Shown: positions 30,301-40,911 of the stretch, piece by piece | Position numbering within the stretch: the first letter of the stretch is position 1 | How the letters are laid out: every line of letters begins with the position of its first letter | Origin: Mesodorylaimus sp. YZB2_4 | Taxonomy: Eukaryota > Nematoda > Enoplea > Dorylaimida > Dorylaimidae | Reading direction: 5' to 3' | NCBI GenBank assembly: GCA_030248295.1 | Contig: JASANH010000433.1 | Coordinates: 186,001 to 250,000 of the forward strand | Length of the DNA stretch: 64,000 nt | Program-made: the position numbers and the translations under genes | The notes under the pieces: model-generated | Told to the model about the DNA's origin: nothing | Databases searched by the model: none | The model's input: only the letters and a program-made list of their open reading frames with translations

Positions 30301-33059
30301 TACAGTAGCACCATTCAGCTTTTCAACTCGCAGAGAAGAAATCAGGCACACAGGATTCGAACTCTGGATTTCCCAATCGGCAGGCTGACGCACTACCACC
30401 AGAGCCACTCGTCGCGGGCTATGCAGTCAATTACGATTTGCCGTTAGAGAAGGTAAGCGCAAGGTCCAGAATCGGCTACTCTTTATAATCCCTGACAAAA
30501 AATTTGCCAAGTTTCAGAAGGTCTGCATCCTCTCTAGCTTGAAATGTGTAATAGCTGACCGGACGGGCAAGACTGGAAAGTGTACTAGAGAACACTGAAC
30601 ATCGAAAAACGAACACCTTCAAAAGTCTCAAAATGCGATAAGCATGGTATGGTGCGATACCCCTTCAAAAGTTATGGAATTTTCGCTCTTTAGCCATGAC
30701 GTGACCTTAATCCAGTTTGAACATGCAGACCCACGGATGCACATTGACAACTCCTACTCCCCACCCCCCCCCCCCCCCCAGCAAGAAAAGCAGGCCAGTT
30801 TCTCTTTGATGGAGTCACCAGACCTTCTGCCTGAACTTCATATCCAATCGATCCCTGCTACAGTACATAAATCTTACCTCAAAATATCCCAGTACATTCA
30901 GAAAGTCCAAAAATTTCTTCAAGCCATTCGCGCTGTCATTTTTCACCGTCTTTTTTTGTGTTGTTGCTCTTCCGGCAAGAAGTTCCAATCCTTTCGTCTT
31001 AAAAAACCAACAAAGTCGAAAACGGTAAGAAAAGCATCAATATACTCGTACCAATTTCATTCCCAACATATTCGCTTTAAAACCCATTGTCTCCATTTTC
31101 GGTAATTTCCAGATCGATGTTTCGTAATTTGGAATTTCATTCAACGACATTATTTTGGCGTACAAATTTTTCGTCAAAACTAACGACGTTGCCATTAAAT
31201 CAGTGGAAGCAAAATCGAGCGAAAACGATTGCGATTGTTTCTAAAAATTGAATTTTTTAAAATCCTAATCTCAAAAACCAGTCGCATACTTTTGCATTCT
31301 TTTGACAAGTCAAATGTACAGCCGGCGCCAAAAATGTAGATCCAGTTTCGTTGAGTAATGAAATAAATTTCGTTGGAAGAACACAATTAACGCGATGCCG
31401 CTGCGACGAGATTTGCCCCGGATATGATTCGATACGTTTCAAAATTGATCGTTGCATTTTTTCGGAAGCCAAACTTTGACCGATCAAATGTTCGTCAAGA
31501 AGAATTGAAAAAATACGAGCTGGTTCATCGATGAGTAATTGCCTAATCGAAGATTCTGATGATATCCGCGGACATGGTTTCAGATGTTTCGATAATGGCA
31601 CGACATGCAACGAACCACGGAAAATAAATACCTGAAAATAGAACAGGTAATATAGCACAGAAAATCGATATTTCAAAACCCTTTAAAAATACAATAATCC
31701 GACTTTTATCGGAGCAATAGACCATTTAAATAGATAGGTTTCAAAGCATTAATCAGCCTCGTCTGTCCGTCTATCACTCGGCCAATCAGGAGGCCCCTCT
31801 TCACTGAATCCAGACAGTCTATGAATAATCAATACTCACTCGGTTATCCGCAATGTCGCCATCTAGCCAAGAAGGAACGTAATCTGCGGCTTCAATCAGC
31901 AGAAACTGGCCGTCCGAGTCAACCACGCTGAAAAAATCAAGTATCCAGTCAATAGACCAGAAATGAGAAAAACATTACAAGCCTCTCTTACCTTATAACA
32001 TAGTCTGGAAAATTTTTGCTGATTTCAAAAAGCAAATAGACAACGAACCACTCATCCTCCGTATTCTCGCCAAAATTCGTGCTCCCAAAAAAATGTGGTA
32101 TCGGAGAATCTAAAATGAAACTTTCAAAGCAAAATTTCGGTGCAATAAAAATGTAAACAAGGCCAGCACGAAACCCGTGCAACCAGTTTAGCTGATCAGG
32201 TGATGGTACTAGGCGCTAGCGAGGTGGGATTCCGAGTGGACAAAGCAAGCACTCCCAATAATAACCTACTCGTAACCTCGTTCTAGAATGTCACTAAATT
32301 ATGATTGCCCTATATATTGCTAAACGAAATGGGTGATTCGGAAACGCAACCCTGCGTACTCACAATAAACGCTTCGGCATCGTTGTGGCAAGAGCCACAA
32401 GTTGCAGGAATATGCAGCGCAGCGGGATAGCGTTTACAGGGGGGCGGGGGGGCGTGATGACTAAAGGTACCTACCTCGGGTCTGTGCCTGCTTATACATC
32501 CGCATGTCATGTTGCACGAACATTTACAGCATAGTAACTACGAGAATAGCTGACTACTACTGTACATAGGGTATGTCAGAGACGACAAACAAATACTGCA
32601 CGGTAAAGGGGGTCTCGAGGACCTCCAATCCATGCACCTCCGATACTTCATGGATTAGAGTCTAAAGAACCTAAGATCAGAGGTGCACTGGAGGTCGATT
32701 TCATAAAATCGACATAAGATTTCTCTAATTATATATAAATTACCTTTCCGAAATAATCGAAACGGCTCATTATGCCAGATGTAATCTTTGGATAAATTGT
32801 ACGCAAATGCTTGAAGAGTCGCCAAATTGGTCTCATTCACTAATTCATTTCCGTTCGGCGATTCTGTCGCAGCACCGAGTGATGGCAAGGCATAAATACG
32901 ATAGATCACCGTGTTTTCTTCCACGACATCAGCGGTAGAATTAGCACCCGACGATTTTATTTCCACACGTTTCCCCTCGTTTTTTATCGAATTCAAAACT
33001 TTTGGTAAGCTCGGCTCGTCATCCGAGTCGGTGATACTCGACGAAGAATCGGCGTCCAT
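27303..33059 (-). CDS. ECD: Ecdysoneless (ECD/SGT1) homologue
   Basis: ECD is an acidic cofactor of PRPF8/U5 splicing maturation, p53 stability and, through R2TP/RUVBL1, complex assembly. Exons, high to low: 33059-32744 (MDADSSSS, YIWHNEPFRLF); 32109-31992 (STNFGENTEDEWFVVYLLFE); 31927-31840 (VVDSDGQFLLIEAADYVPSW); 31631-31290 (FRGSLHVVPLSKH); 31240-31052 (LTKNLYAKI, MLGMKL); 30997-30878 (TKGLELLAG, KKFLDFLNVLGYFE); 30026-29929; 29573-29476; 29418-29208 (DDWMNITPHKLETML); a short exon ending 28641; 28581-28495 (HIPHDGDESSDMESYGDELL); 27734-27562; 27506-27303 (DFTPVDIDKRLVSDMLESY, SASSLLHG). The N-terminal EDEWFVVYLLFEIS block and the C-terminal VDxxLVxxxLESY block are family signatures. Donor and acceptor phases agree wherever I checked them. 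It is divergent with TTI1. Confidence 0.9.
28186..28331. mobile_element. MITE-like inverted-repeat element in an ECD intron
   Basis: The left arm AGGAACATGGTTAG-CTTCTATTGCTTCTG and the right arm (reverse complement) AGGAATATGGTTAG-CTTCTATTGCTTCTG match over about 30 bp with few differences. About 85 bp of GC-rich sequence lies between, including a CCAAT box (GACCAATCAGAGCG) and GGGGCGGGGC. It lies between the exons 28581-28495 and 27734-27562 of ECD. It is non-coding, non-autonomous and probably a DNA-transposon derivative. Confidence 0.65.
30344..30412 (-). repeat. tRNA-derived SINE head or tRNA pseudogene in an ECD intron
   Basis: The minus strand has an A-box-like TGGCTCTGGTGGTAGTGCG and, about 35 bases on, a B-box-like AGAGTTCGAATCC. 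The T-stem pairs imperfectly and no clean acceptor stem forms. It therefore looks like a tRNA-like retroposon remnant rather than a working tRNA gene. Confidence 0.5.
30762..30779. repeat. Poly-C run
   Basis: A long C homopolymer within an ECD intron, one of several G or C runs scattered over the window. Confidence 0.8.
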
Positions 33060-33386
33060 TTTTTTCTTATCTGACTAATCATAAGAGAGCGAAAATGGAA
33101 AGCTTGCGAAAAAGTCGAGAGAGCAGCAGCTACCTTGGACAAAGTCAGTCGTGTTCATCCAATTCTTGCGTATTTCTCACTCGCTTACTGGTGCGCAGCA
33201 ACGAGAGGTTCAGTAGGTGAAGATTACATGCAAGCTGCTGTCTGCAACTGGTGGCGCCAAAAGTTTTCTTGAAAACGGGATAAAATTTTTCGTAATATCT
33301 AGATATTTTTTTAATCGATAAGACAAGAAATCGCAAAATTTGTGGGTTTTTAATTTTAATTTCCTTATTCATATCGTTTTTAGGAA
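33060..33386. promoter_or_regulatory. Shared bidirectional promoter of ECD and TTI1
   Basis: Only 327 bp separates the two divergent start codons. A splice-acceptor-like CGTTTTTAG sits three bases before the TTI1 ATG, so TTI1 may have a 5' UTR intron or a leader added by trans-splicing. No TATA box is evident, which suits a housekeeping promoter. Confidence 0.6.
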
Positions 33387-36137
33387 ATGAGTCAAGAAGT
33401 CGAGACTATCTTTTCCAAATTACGACCGATTTGTGTGAATATTGCTCAAAATCCGTTCAACTACGATTCACTGAATCGTCTAAACCGAGAAATCACAAAA
33501 ACAACCAGCAATGATCCCGAAACTTGGCGATGTTTATTCGATTACATCGTTTTTCCTCTACGACTTCTCCTACGACGAGCCAGTTCGTCAATTCTGTTTG
33601 ATGCGAAAGATATTGTTAGCGCCGAGCAGAAAGAAAATGTTGAAAAATGTTTGATCGCAGTTTTCGATATTTTAAGAATTCTAATCGATCGTTGCGATGG
33701 TCTAATCAATCGATCAGAGATAATTATATCGCTGCTTTCCGAATCGTTTTTACTGGTCAATAATCCGCCTGGTAGCGATGTCATCTCTGAAAACAAGAAT
33801 CTAATCGTTTCAGTAACTGAATTTTCCACAATATTATTGAAATTTATGTCTTCAAATCTAAACGATCCAAAGCAGTTGTCGGAAAGTCGACCAATATTGG
33901 CGCAAATTGTATACGCGTTATTGAAATGTTTGAAGCATAATGGATCGAAATCCACTCTTATCGACGACGATGAGAATCGAAATCTTCAAATCGCCGTGAT
34001 CGATTGCGTGTCATCCATATCTGCATTGGATGATTCATTGTGCGCTGCCTTTTTGCCCGGTGTAGCTTCTGGATTAACCGATTTCATTCTCGGTTTATGC
34101 ACGAATATCAACTCGTCACGAGAACAATTTATTGTAAAATGTCTGGAAACATGGACAAAAGTCATCGTGGGCGCCTCGAATGCTTCGATGTCCGAAAATG
34201 CATCACTGTCGGATGAATGGCGTAGAAATTCTTCATTACAACTTTCGACTTTTTTCGAACGGGTATCATCGACTTTAATTTCCCATCCATTCGCCACTGT
34301 TCGGCGAAGCTTATTCAACACTGCTCAACAATTTTTGGCTATTTATCCTTCTGAAAAACAAAAAACTTCTATTTTGGGCGACTGCCGGAAACGAGCATTA
34401 GAAATCATTGCAGCATGCTTGACCGATGATCAATTGCGAGTGGATGCGAAGTTAGTGACAAATCTTTACAATGAAAATCGCGAGATAATAGAAAAACTAT
34501 TAATTTCGACTTGTTGGAGATTACCTCGATCCACCAAATCGCCCTTATCGACTCAACAACGAATCGATTGGAGTTGTCTTCTGGGATATCTACGTTTAAT
34601 GGGACTTGATAATTTGGCTAGCTTCCTCTTGGTCGACGATCACAAAGACACGTTGTTATCAGGTATGGTGAACTCGTTAGAACTGGAATCTATTACTGAA
34701 GAAATAAAACCATCGTCGGAAATACCAGAAGAAGAAACAAATTTGAAATGTATGAATACATCGATATATCGTCGTCGAATTCGATTACGATATCCCACCG
34801 ATTTAATCGCTCAACAACTCGTAATCGACGTATGTTCTCATCTGGCTCGTGTGCACGATCTAAATGCATTGTTAGAGCAAATGTACAAATTATGCACTCG
34901 ATTGGATTCGAATCAACCGGCAGCCATGTTCATAACGAATCTGCTATTTTCCAATGGCCAGAACATCGATCACGATCTATTATTCTCATTTATCGACGTA
35001 TATTTGAGTAATCTTCAAAAAGTCGATACGCTATCTTCTATGCTGGCATGCCTTAATTTGGAAGGATTATCGCATTGCGCTATTTGCTTGCGATCCAAAT
35101 TTCAATCGAGTCTGGTCGAAGCGTTCTACGTGGTCTTGTCATGTCTTCCCTATTCGGACTACAAGGATTACGTGTGGGCGGCATTATTCGATCTGGCCAA
35201 ATCATTGGATTACGATAGTGTCATGGAAATGGTCACAGCCAATTCGGATTACCTATCATCTTCGTTGACATTACGGCTACGTCGACTTAGTCTGTACCCC
35301 GATTCGGCATCGATTCTAGCCTCGTTATTAGACATATTAACATGGCAATCGATTAGCATTTATCGCGGAACCATTACGGAAACTTTAAATGCTATCGATC
35401 GATATGCATCAAATGTTGAATATCGAGAATCGATCGCAGCGCTTTTAAAAGTTTTGGAACGATTTTGTGCTTTCGTATTGAAAAAAGCTCCCGTTGTCGA
35501 ATCAGTTTCAGAATCGGGCGAGGATAGTGATAAGAAATCACAGCCGTGGTATTTTCGTGTAATTGAAGACATTCTGCAGAGAATTCGATCTTGGATCATG
35601 GCCGATGGTATCGCAACTCGGTTGGCATCACTCCGAGTCTTGGATATTGGTTTTCGAGCACTGTCGAATCGAGAAGATTCCTTATTGCCACTTATTCATC
35701 AAACCTGGCCGTCAGTATTGGCTCGACTCAATGATGTCCTCGCGAATGAACAAGACGAACGAATGATCATTATTTCATTTACCGCCTTCAAAATTATCAT
35801 CACCATGGCAGAGGTTAGTGGAAATTTTGTTTGTCGTCGTTTTCAAGAAGATGCGTGGCCCAAAATTCGTCAAATTATTCATCTTTACCTACCCGTCTCG
35901 AAAAGAGTCAATTCGCTAATTTATACTCAAAGTCAATCATTTCGATTCCAATCCATCATTCTCCAATGCTTGGCCGACCTATGCCGCAATATCCAAGCAT
36001 CAGATTCGTTCCTGAAAGAAGTCATGGAAATATGCGCTTTGTACGAATCGAATCAAGTGATTCCAGCTTTGAAAAACGAAGCCATCGAATGCTCGGCCAA
36101 GCTGACAAAACTGGTAAAGAACAATTCTGATTCATAA
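33387..36137 (+). CDS. TTI1: TELO2-interacting protein 1 (TTI1), intronless
   Basis: This is a 916-residue uninterrupted frame, somewhat shorter than the roughly 1,090-residue vertebrate protein. TTI1 is the large HEAT-repeat scaffold of the TTT complex (TELO2-TTI1-TTI2), which with HSP90 and R2TP matures PIKK kinases such as mTOR, ATM and ATR. The N-terminus FSKLRPICVNIAQ and YIVFPLRLLLR matches the conserved opening FxxLRPxCV and YxxFPLR. The rest is helical repeats with ASFLLVDD and SALRVLDIGFRAL-like segments. At the C-terminus, QSILQCLADLC resembles the closing HEAT repeats. It lies head to head with ECD. It has no introns, unlike its neighbours, so an ancient retrocopy or intron loss is possible. 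AT-rich codon use matches the adjoining ECD exons. Confidence 0.8.
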   Translation: MSQEVETIFSKLRPICVNIAQNPFNYDSLNRLNREITKTTSNDPETWRCLFDYIVFPLRLLLRRASSSILFDAKDIVSAEQKENVEKCLIAVFDILRILIDRCDGLINRSEIIISLLSESFLLVNNPPGSDVISENKNLIVSVTEFSTILLKFMSSNLNDPKQLSESRPILAQIVYALLKCLKHNGSKSTLIDDDENRNLQIAVIDCVSSISALDDSLCAAFLPGVASGLTDFILGLCTNINSSREQFIVKCLETWTKVIVGASNASMSENASLSDEWRRNSSLQLSTFFERVSSTLISHPFATVRRSLFNTAQQFLAIYPSEKQKTSILGDCRKRALEIIAACLTDDQLRVDAKLVTNLYNENREIIEKLLISTCWRLPRSTKSPLSTQQRIDWSCLLGYLRLMGLDNLASFLLVDDHKDTLLSGMVNSLELESITEEIKPSSEIPEEETNLKCMNTSIYRRRIRLRYPTDLIAQQLVIDVCSHLARVHDLNALLEQMYKLCTRLDSNQPAAMFITNLLFSNGQNIDHDLLFSFIDVYLSNLQKVDTLSSMLACLNLEGLSHCAICLRSKFQSSLVEAFYVVLSCLPYSDYKDYVWAALFDLAKSLDYDSVMEMVTANSDYLSSSLTLRLRRLSLYPDSASILASLLDILTWQSISIYRGTITETLNAIDRYASNVEYRESIAALLKVLERFCAFVLKKAPVVESVSESGEDSDKKSQPWYFRVIEDILQRIRSWIMADGIATRLASLRVLDIGFRALSNREDSLLPLIHQTWPSVLARLNDVLANEQDERMIIISFTAFKIIITMAEVSGNFVCRRFQEDAWPKIRQIIHLYLPVSKRVNSLIYTQSQSFRFQSIILQCLADLCRNIQASDSFLKEVMEICALYESNQVIPALKNEAIECSAKLTKLVKNNSDS

Positions 36138-36487
36138 TTAAAAATAATCTTATATGCAGAGCAGGCCGTCATGACCATTTTGAAACGCTGTATAATAAAA
36201 GTGGACACGATGAAAAAGAGAAAAATGACATGAAAAATATCAACATAAGGATGCAAAGCACATAACGAATCCTACAATTCAAGCCTCATATTCGGCCAAG
36301 ACAATAACTAATACGATTTGGCTCACACAAGTAATCACTTGCCTAATTATGCGAAAAATCAACTTGCCCTTGAGCAAATGCCAATCAAAGCAAATGCTAA
36401 CCGAATCTGCTGCAAAAATTCAAGTCAACCATTTCCTTACACCTGGCAAATACGCCTCAACAATACACCAATTGAACAAGGGAGAGA
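36138..36487. other. Convergent 3' ends of TTI1 and the nucleoside transporter
   Basis: A 350-bp tail-to-tail gap. AATAAA-like sequences appear on the plus strand near 36140-36200 (TAATTAAAAATAATC, TATAATAAAAG), suitable for TTI1 polyadenylation. Confidence 0.5.
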
Positions 36488-39400
36488 CTAAAGGAAAGCG
36501 GGACTCGAAGACGGTGTTGGGAAGGCTAATGAACTGACCTCCTCCAACGCAGCGGCTGTCGTCCCCTCGGCCGTCCTATCCCCAACAATCATAGCTATAA
36601 CGAATGTAAAATTGATCCCGGCAACTATTCCCAAAATGAGAAAGAATGTTGCCATCATAGCAGCCACCCGCGCTTTGTCTTTCTTCACCACCCTCGGCGC
36701 ATACATCATGACCAAACTTGAGAAATATCCCGACGATACCGCCATTAAAATGCCCATAAACATGTAGGCGTAATCGTTAGTAATATAAACTGGCAGCACT
36801 CGTCTGTCCGGTCGATAATTGCAGAACATGAAATACGGGATCATTAAGCCACGCAACAATATCGGAATCCACACAAACCGTGGACCAGGCTACAACCAAA
36901 ATGACCCCTATAAATCACCTAAAAATACATACCCCATCCGCCACTTACAATTTGTATCCAATGAGATATCAAACTTCCCACCATGGCGAAAAAATTGAAA
37001 AACAGGAAACACGTTACTGCCCGGAAGTAATTGCTGTCTGAAAAGAGAATAAAAACACGTAAATCACCTTCCACTACGTATCTCCCTCCCCCCCAGACTC
37101 ACTCGTCTCATCATCGGCTGGTATCCAGAAATTGTCATCAACAGGCCTCACATCAGCTTGCATGGCCGGAAATATTGTAAGTGTCACGAAAAATACAAAG
37201 AAAATGTTAAACATTTGGACCCAAGCCTAAAAAGAAATTGACATTTTTAACATTTTTAAACACAAAATCAATGAGCTCACTTCTTTGACAACATGAATAT
37301 AAACGTGTAAAAATGATGAAATTCGATTGCTTTCTTTCTTTTTTAATTCCGCCTCGGCCACTCGATGTGCATGAGCACGATTATGATGAAAGCGGAAAAA
37401 TTTCTGAAACCAAAGCCCATATTTTAGGAATTATCCAACTAAGAGGCTAGCCTCTTATCGATCGCTACATTAGCTTTACCAGGTACCATGTAAGGGCGTA
37501 GGCTTCTCACACATGACATATACGGGCAGGGAGGGCATCATCCCCTCACAGGCTGGCTTGGTCGGATAAAACGGTCTTACCTGTGCACGTACCAACCCCT
37601 GCGGTCATATAGCCCTCCTCAGCTTCACTTACGCAAAAAGGCAACATAAAATAGCTATCGAAGCAGACCAACAGGACGAACAAGGCGGCAACGAAATAGT
37701 AAATTGCCGAAATTCGTTTGTCAGCTGATACTAAAAATTTAACCACCCTTTCATTTCACATCTTCCACCAAGAACACTCGCCTCACTTACTGGACATGGT
37801 CAAAATATTGATCAAGGATACTAAAGTTCCACTCACGTTCGATCCCAACACCACCGCGTTACTGTACTGCATTGGCAAATCCGCGGCCAAACCGTACACG
37901 CAATTCTGATAGATTCCCACGGCACAATTTATTAAAACTACACTCGCCATCGTAATTCCAAAGAATAATCCAGGCCCTAAAAAATTCAAAATGAGTCAAT
38001 TTTTTCGAAATTAGTAAGAATCAGGCGACTTACAATCAGACGAATCGACCATAGCCAAAATCGCTGTTAAAACGAAAACGACAATCATAAGCGAAAGACT
38101 GCTCAAGATTCGGAAAGTTAATTTGCCCCTGAAAAAATATTGTTAAAAATTAGGAAAATTATTTAAAAAGTTGTCCCTCACCTGACTTGAACAAAGAGAT
38201 TCAGCAAATTGAAGAGCAGATTTGGAACTTGAGCCGCAACGCCCAAATAAGATTGAAAATCCTTTGCGAAAACTGTGCCGCCTAATTTGACTTCACGAAA
38301 ATACTGAAAAGAAGTAAAAATCAAAGAAATGTTTCGTCAAACCTTGCCTGAACATCCATAATTAGAGTCCACTCCGATCGGCGGGCAATTAGTAAGAAAA
38401 CACTTACCGCGTCAGCCGTGATGAACATGTTCCAAGGCATGAGAGTTCCGATTCCGTTGATCAATACAATCAAATAGACGCCAAGGAACCTAAACAGATG
38501 CCAAACTAGATTACGCTTCGTCTGCAAACCGAAATTAACAACTAACGCACACACCTATCCGGCGGACCTTCGTTGGTCTCGGTTATTTGTCCTTTCTTGA
38601 TTAACGCCTTGTTTTCGTCTGGAACAAAAAAATTCAATTACCCCAAGTGAAAAGAGCCAAGTAACAAATCTTCACGGAGAGTTTCCGAGTATATTTGCAC
38701 AGGTTTCTGAGACTACTTTTTCTTCTCTCATCTATTTGTTTACTCAACTCTTCAAGGCCCCACACCGGGAACAAAAACGTTTTTATTTGCTCACTCTGGT
38801 TTACGGCAGCTGCGCCCTTTACTCTGAACCATAGCGCGGGGTTTGCCGCATCGCTGATCTTTCCTAGGCTCTCCCATACCTCAATGCACATAATATGGCC
38901 GCAGTTCAAATAGCTATTTCGAACATTCCGTACGTGCCCGCGTCCCAGACCCGCCCTTATCACGTATTCGTATCCGATCCTATGCCTGTGCACACGGGAC
39001 CACCAGTCGGCGTTTTTATGTAGGTGCAAAAGGAAATTTATCTTTCTCTCGAGCCCGCCCAACATCCGCCCCGACCAGACGAGGCGAGGCGCCAAAGCAT
39101 AGATGATTCAAACTGAAAATTCGAACCGCCCAGCGCAGCCATCATGGCTCTAACGTATAGCAAAGCGCTGGACGTGCTATTATAGTCAGAGCTAACTTCA
39201 TCATTTTCAGTCAATCAAAAATATCAGTTTCTTATCACAGGCTATAAATCAGGACAGATTCGCTGGCAAAACCAAAATCACAGGCCCACGTTGAAGGCCC
39301 TTTTTAGTTCTGGTCGTTAGAATCTAGACCAGCATCTCCTGAAAGGCCTAATTGAATCTCAGCCTACATGTAAATAAGCCAGATGGCTGAAAGCATTTTC

Positions 39401-40045
39401 GCTTCGATATTGACAGATTTCCGCGCCGAATGACAAGTGTTCCGCCGTCTTATTCTCAAAGGACCTAAGGGCTAGAAGGGTTTGGGGCGGTAAATTTCGG
39501 ACGGGCAAGACTCGAATGTAAACATAAAAGGAAAACAAATTTTTCTTCACAAATGTAGCCAATGATGACACGGCGGTACGGGCGGAACAAGATGATACGG
39601 CGGTACCAAAATCCAACTCCCCAAAAATAAACAGCTTCAGCCCGCAATCTAATTCATTAGCCAGCAAAAGTTTCATTCTTTCATCCCAAAGTAACATATC
39701 TCAGCATTCTTCTGACCATAGCGAACTACACTACACAACAATGCCTTCGTAAGTCAAGCAATGCTTACCGATTCCAGGTGTACTCGGCGTAAGGATCTCG
39801 CCGTAGACTTGAGGTAATTGCTGTTCGCCATGAAATTTTTCATGTCGGCCACCACTAATCAAATGTTGCTGATCGGATCTTCGACTGGAAATATTACGTT
39901 CGAATAAAGGCATTTCGTTAGTTGGCACCGATCCATCGTCCCCTCGCCAACCGCCAACGGCTCGTCTTCCATTATTGGCTCCTACGGTGGCATCCAACGT
40001 GATCCCGTCATCGTTGACACTATAGAATGGCCGATTCTGAGACAT
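36488..40045 (-). CDS. Equilibrative nucleoside transporter (SLC29/ENT)
   Basis: A multi-pass carrier for nucleosides. Eleven exons, high to low: 40045-39769 (cytosolic head MSQNRPFYSVNDDG); 38618-38555; 38521-38408 (TM1, INGIGTLMPWNMFITADA, the ENT opening motif); 38303-38182; 38128-38034; 37976-37791 (GIYQNCVYGLAADLPMQYSN, the family signature); 37730-37633 (ISAIYYFVAALFVLL); 37404-37281 (cytosolic loop KFFRFHHNRAH, with AEAELKKKES); 37226-37103 (TLTIFPAMQADV); 37037-36949; 36889-36488 (FVWIPILLRGLMIPYFMFCN, NDYAYMFMGILMAVSSGYFS, LGIVAGINFTF). All junctions obey GT-AG. The first intron (about 1.15 kb) is the longest. The order and spacing of the 11 membrane segments fit ENT1-like proteins. 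Plasma or lysosomal (ENT3-like) membrane cannot be told apart, although the long N-terminal head is ENT3-like. Confidence 0.9.
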
Positions 40046-40911
40046 TCTACGGCCAAAGTTTTGGCAACAGACTTATCGGTTTTTCTTTGTCAGAAATGCG
40101 GAAGTGGGCTCTAAGAACGCACCGAACCACGAGGCGACGCGGCCCGCAGCGAAAAGAGAAGGAAAGACGGAGACACGTTTTGAAGGCGAACTGCTCGAAC
40201 AGTGAACAAGTCACGTGATCACGCGCGCTTCCATTCGCGGAAAGTGAAATCATGCGAAACGTGACAGAAAATGATTATAAATCGAAAGAGCTGCATAGAA
40301 TCAAGGTAGGATCAAGCTGTAAAAACCTTTTTTCACTTGCCTAAGTATTAAAAAAAGTAAGGAAAAATCCGCCCGACCGAAAAAGAGGAATAAGATAATG
40401 CGCGTGGAAATGGTCCTTAGCGCGCAAATTGTTATAGGCAGTTTATAATGTCTGCTAAAAGAGGGACTCGGTTTTTGATTCGCCGTGTTTTGGTCGGGTA
40501 ATTTAATTTCCACTGCGGGCGATACTCGAATCTGAAATTTTCGTTAGAATTCTGAAGAGATTCGGACATTTTCAAAACAATGGATCTTTGGTAAGAATAC
40601 TGTAGGGTGGGCTGGGGTTTGCGAGGACATATTATTGAAATCGAGGACAAATATTGAAAAATATCAAAATCGAGGACATGCTCTCGATTGTGATGACAAC
40701 TTTTCACAGATTCGGCCTCTTTGTCACGTCTCCTGCGTGCAAGGACTAGCAGAAAAAACATGTGATGATAACTGTACCGCTCTGGTCCCGGCCCCGCACC
40801 TAGGGCGCATCGGTTTCTGAATTCATAATCTCTTTTAATTGCAGTATTTCAATGTCAAACGACTTCCTCCCTTTTCCTGGTCATTCATCAATCGTCCTTT
40901 AATTGCTCGCA
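40046..40911. promoter_or_regulatory. Divergent intergenic region with E-box and 5' UTR acceptor
   Basis: It separates the ENT start (minus) from the DUF1647 start (plus). It holds GTCACGTGATC at 40210-40220, a CLEAR/M-box-like E-box. A strong acceptor TTTAATTGCAG just upstream of 40845 suggests a 5' UTR exon of the plus gene begins there. Confidence 0.45.
40210..40220. promoter_or_regulatory. CLEAR-like E-box (GTCACGTGATC)
   Basis: It matches the core GTCACGTG of TFEB/MITF-type sites, 165 bp upstream of the nucleoside transporter ATG. An identical 11-mer lies in the last exon of the neighbouring DUF1647 gene (about 42302-42312). Confidence 0.3.

Noticed and set aside
30344-30412. Complete tRNA gene
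   Set aside because: A and B boxes are present, but acceptor and anticodon stems do not pair well.
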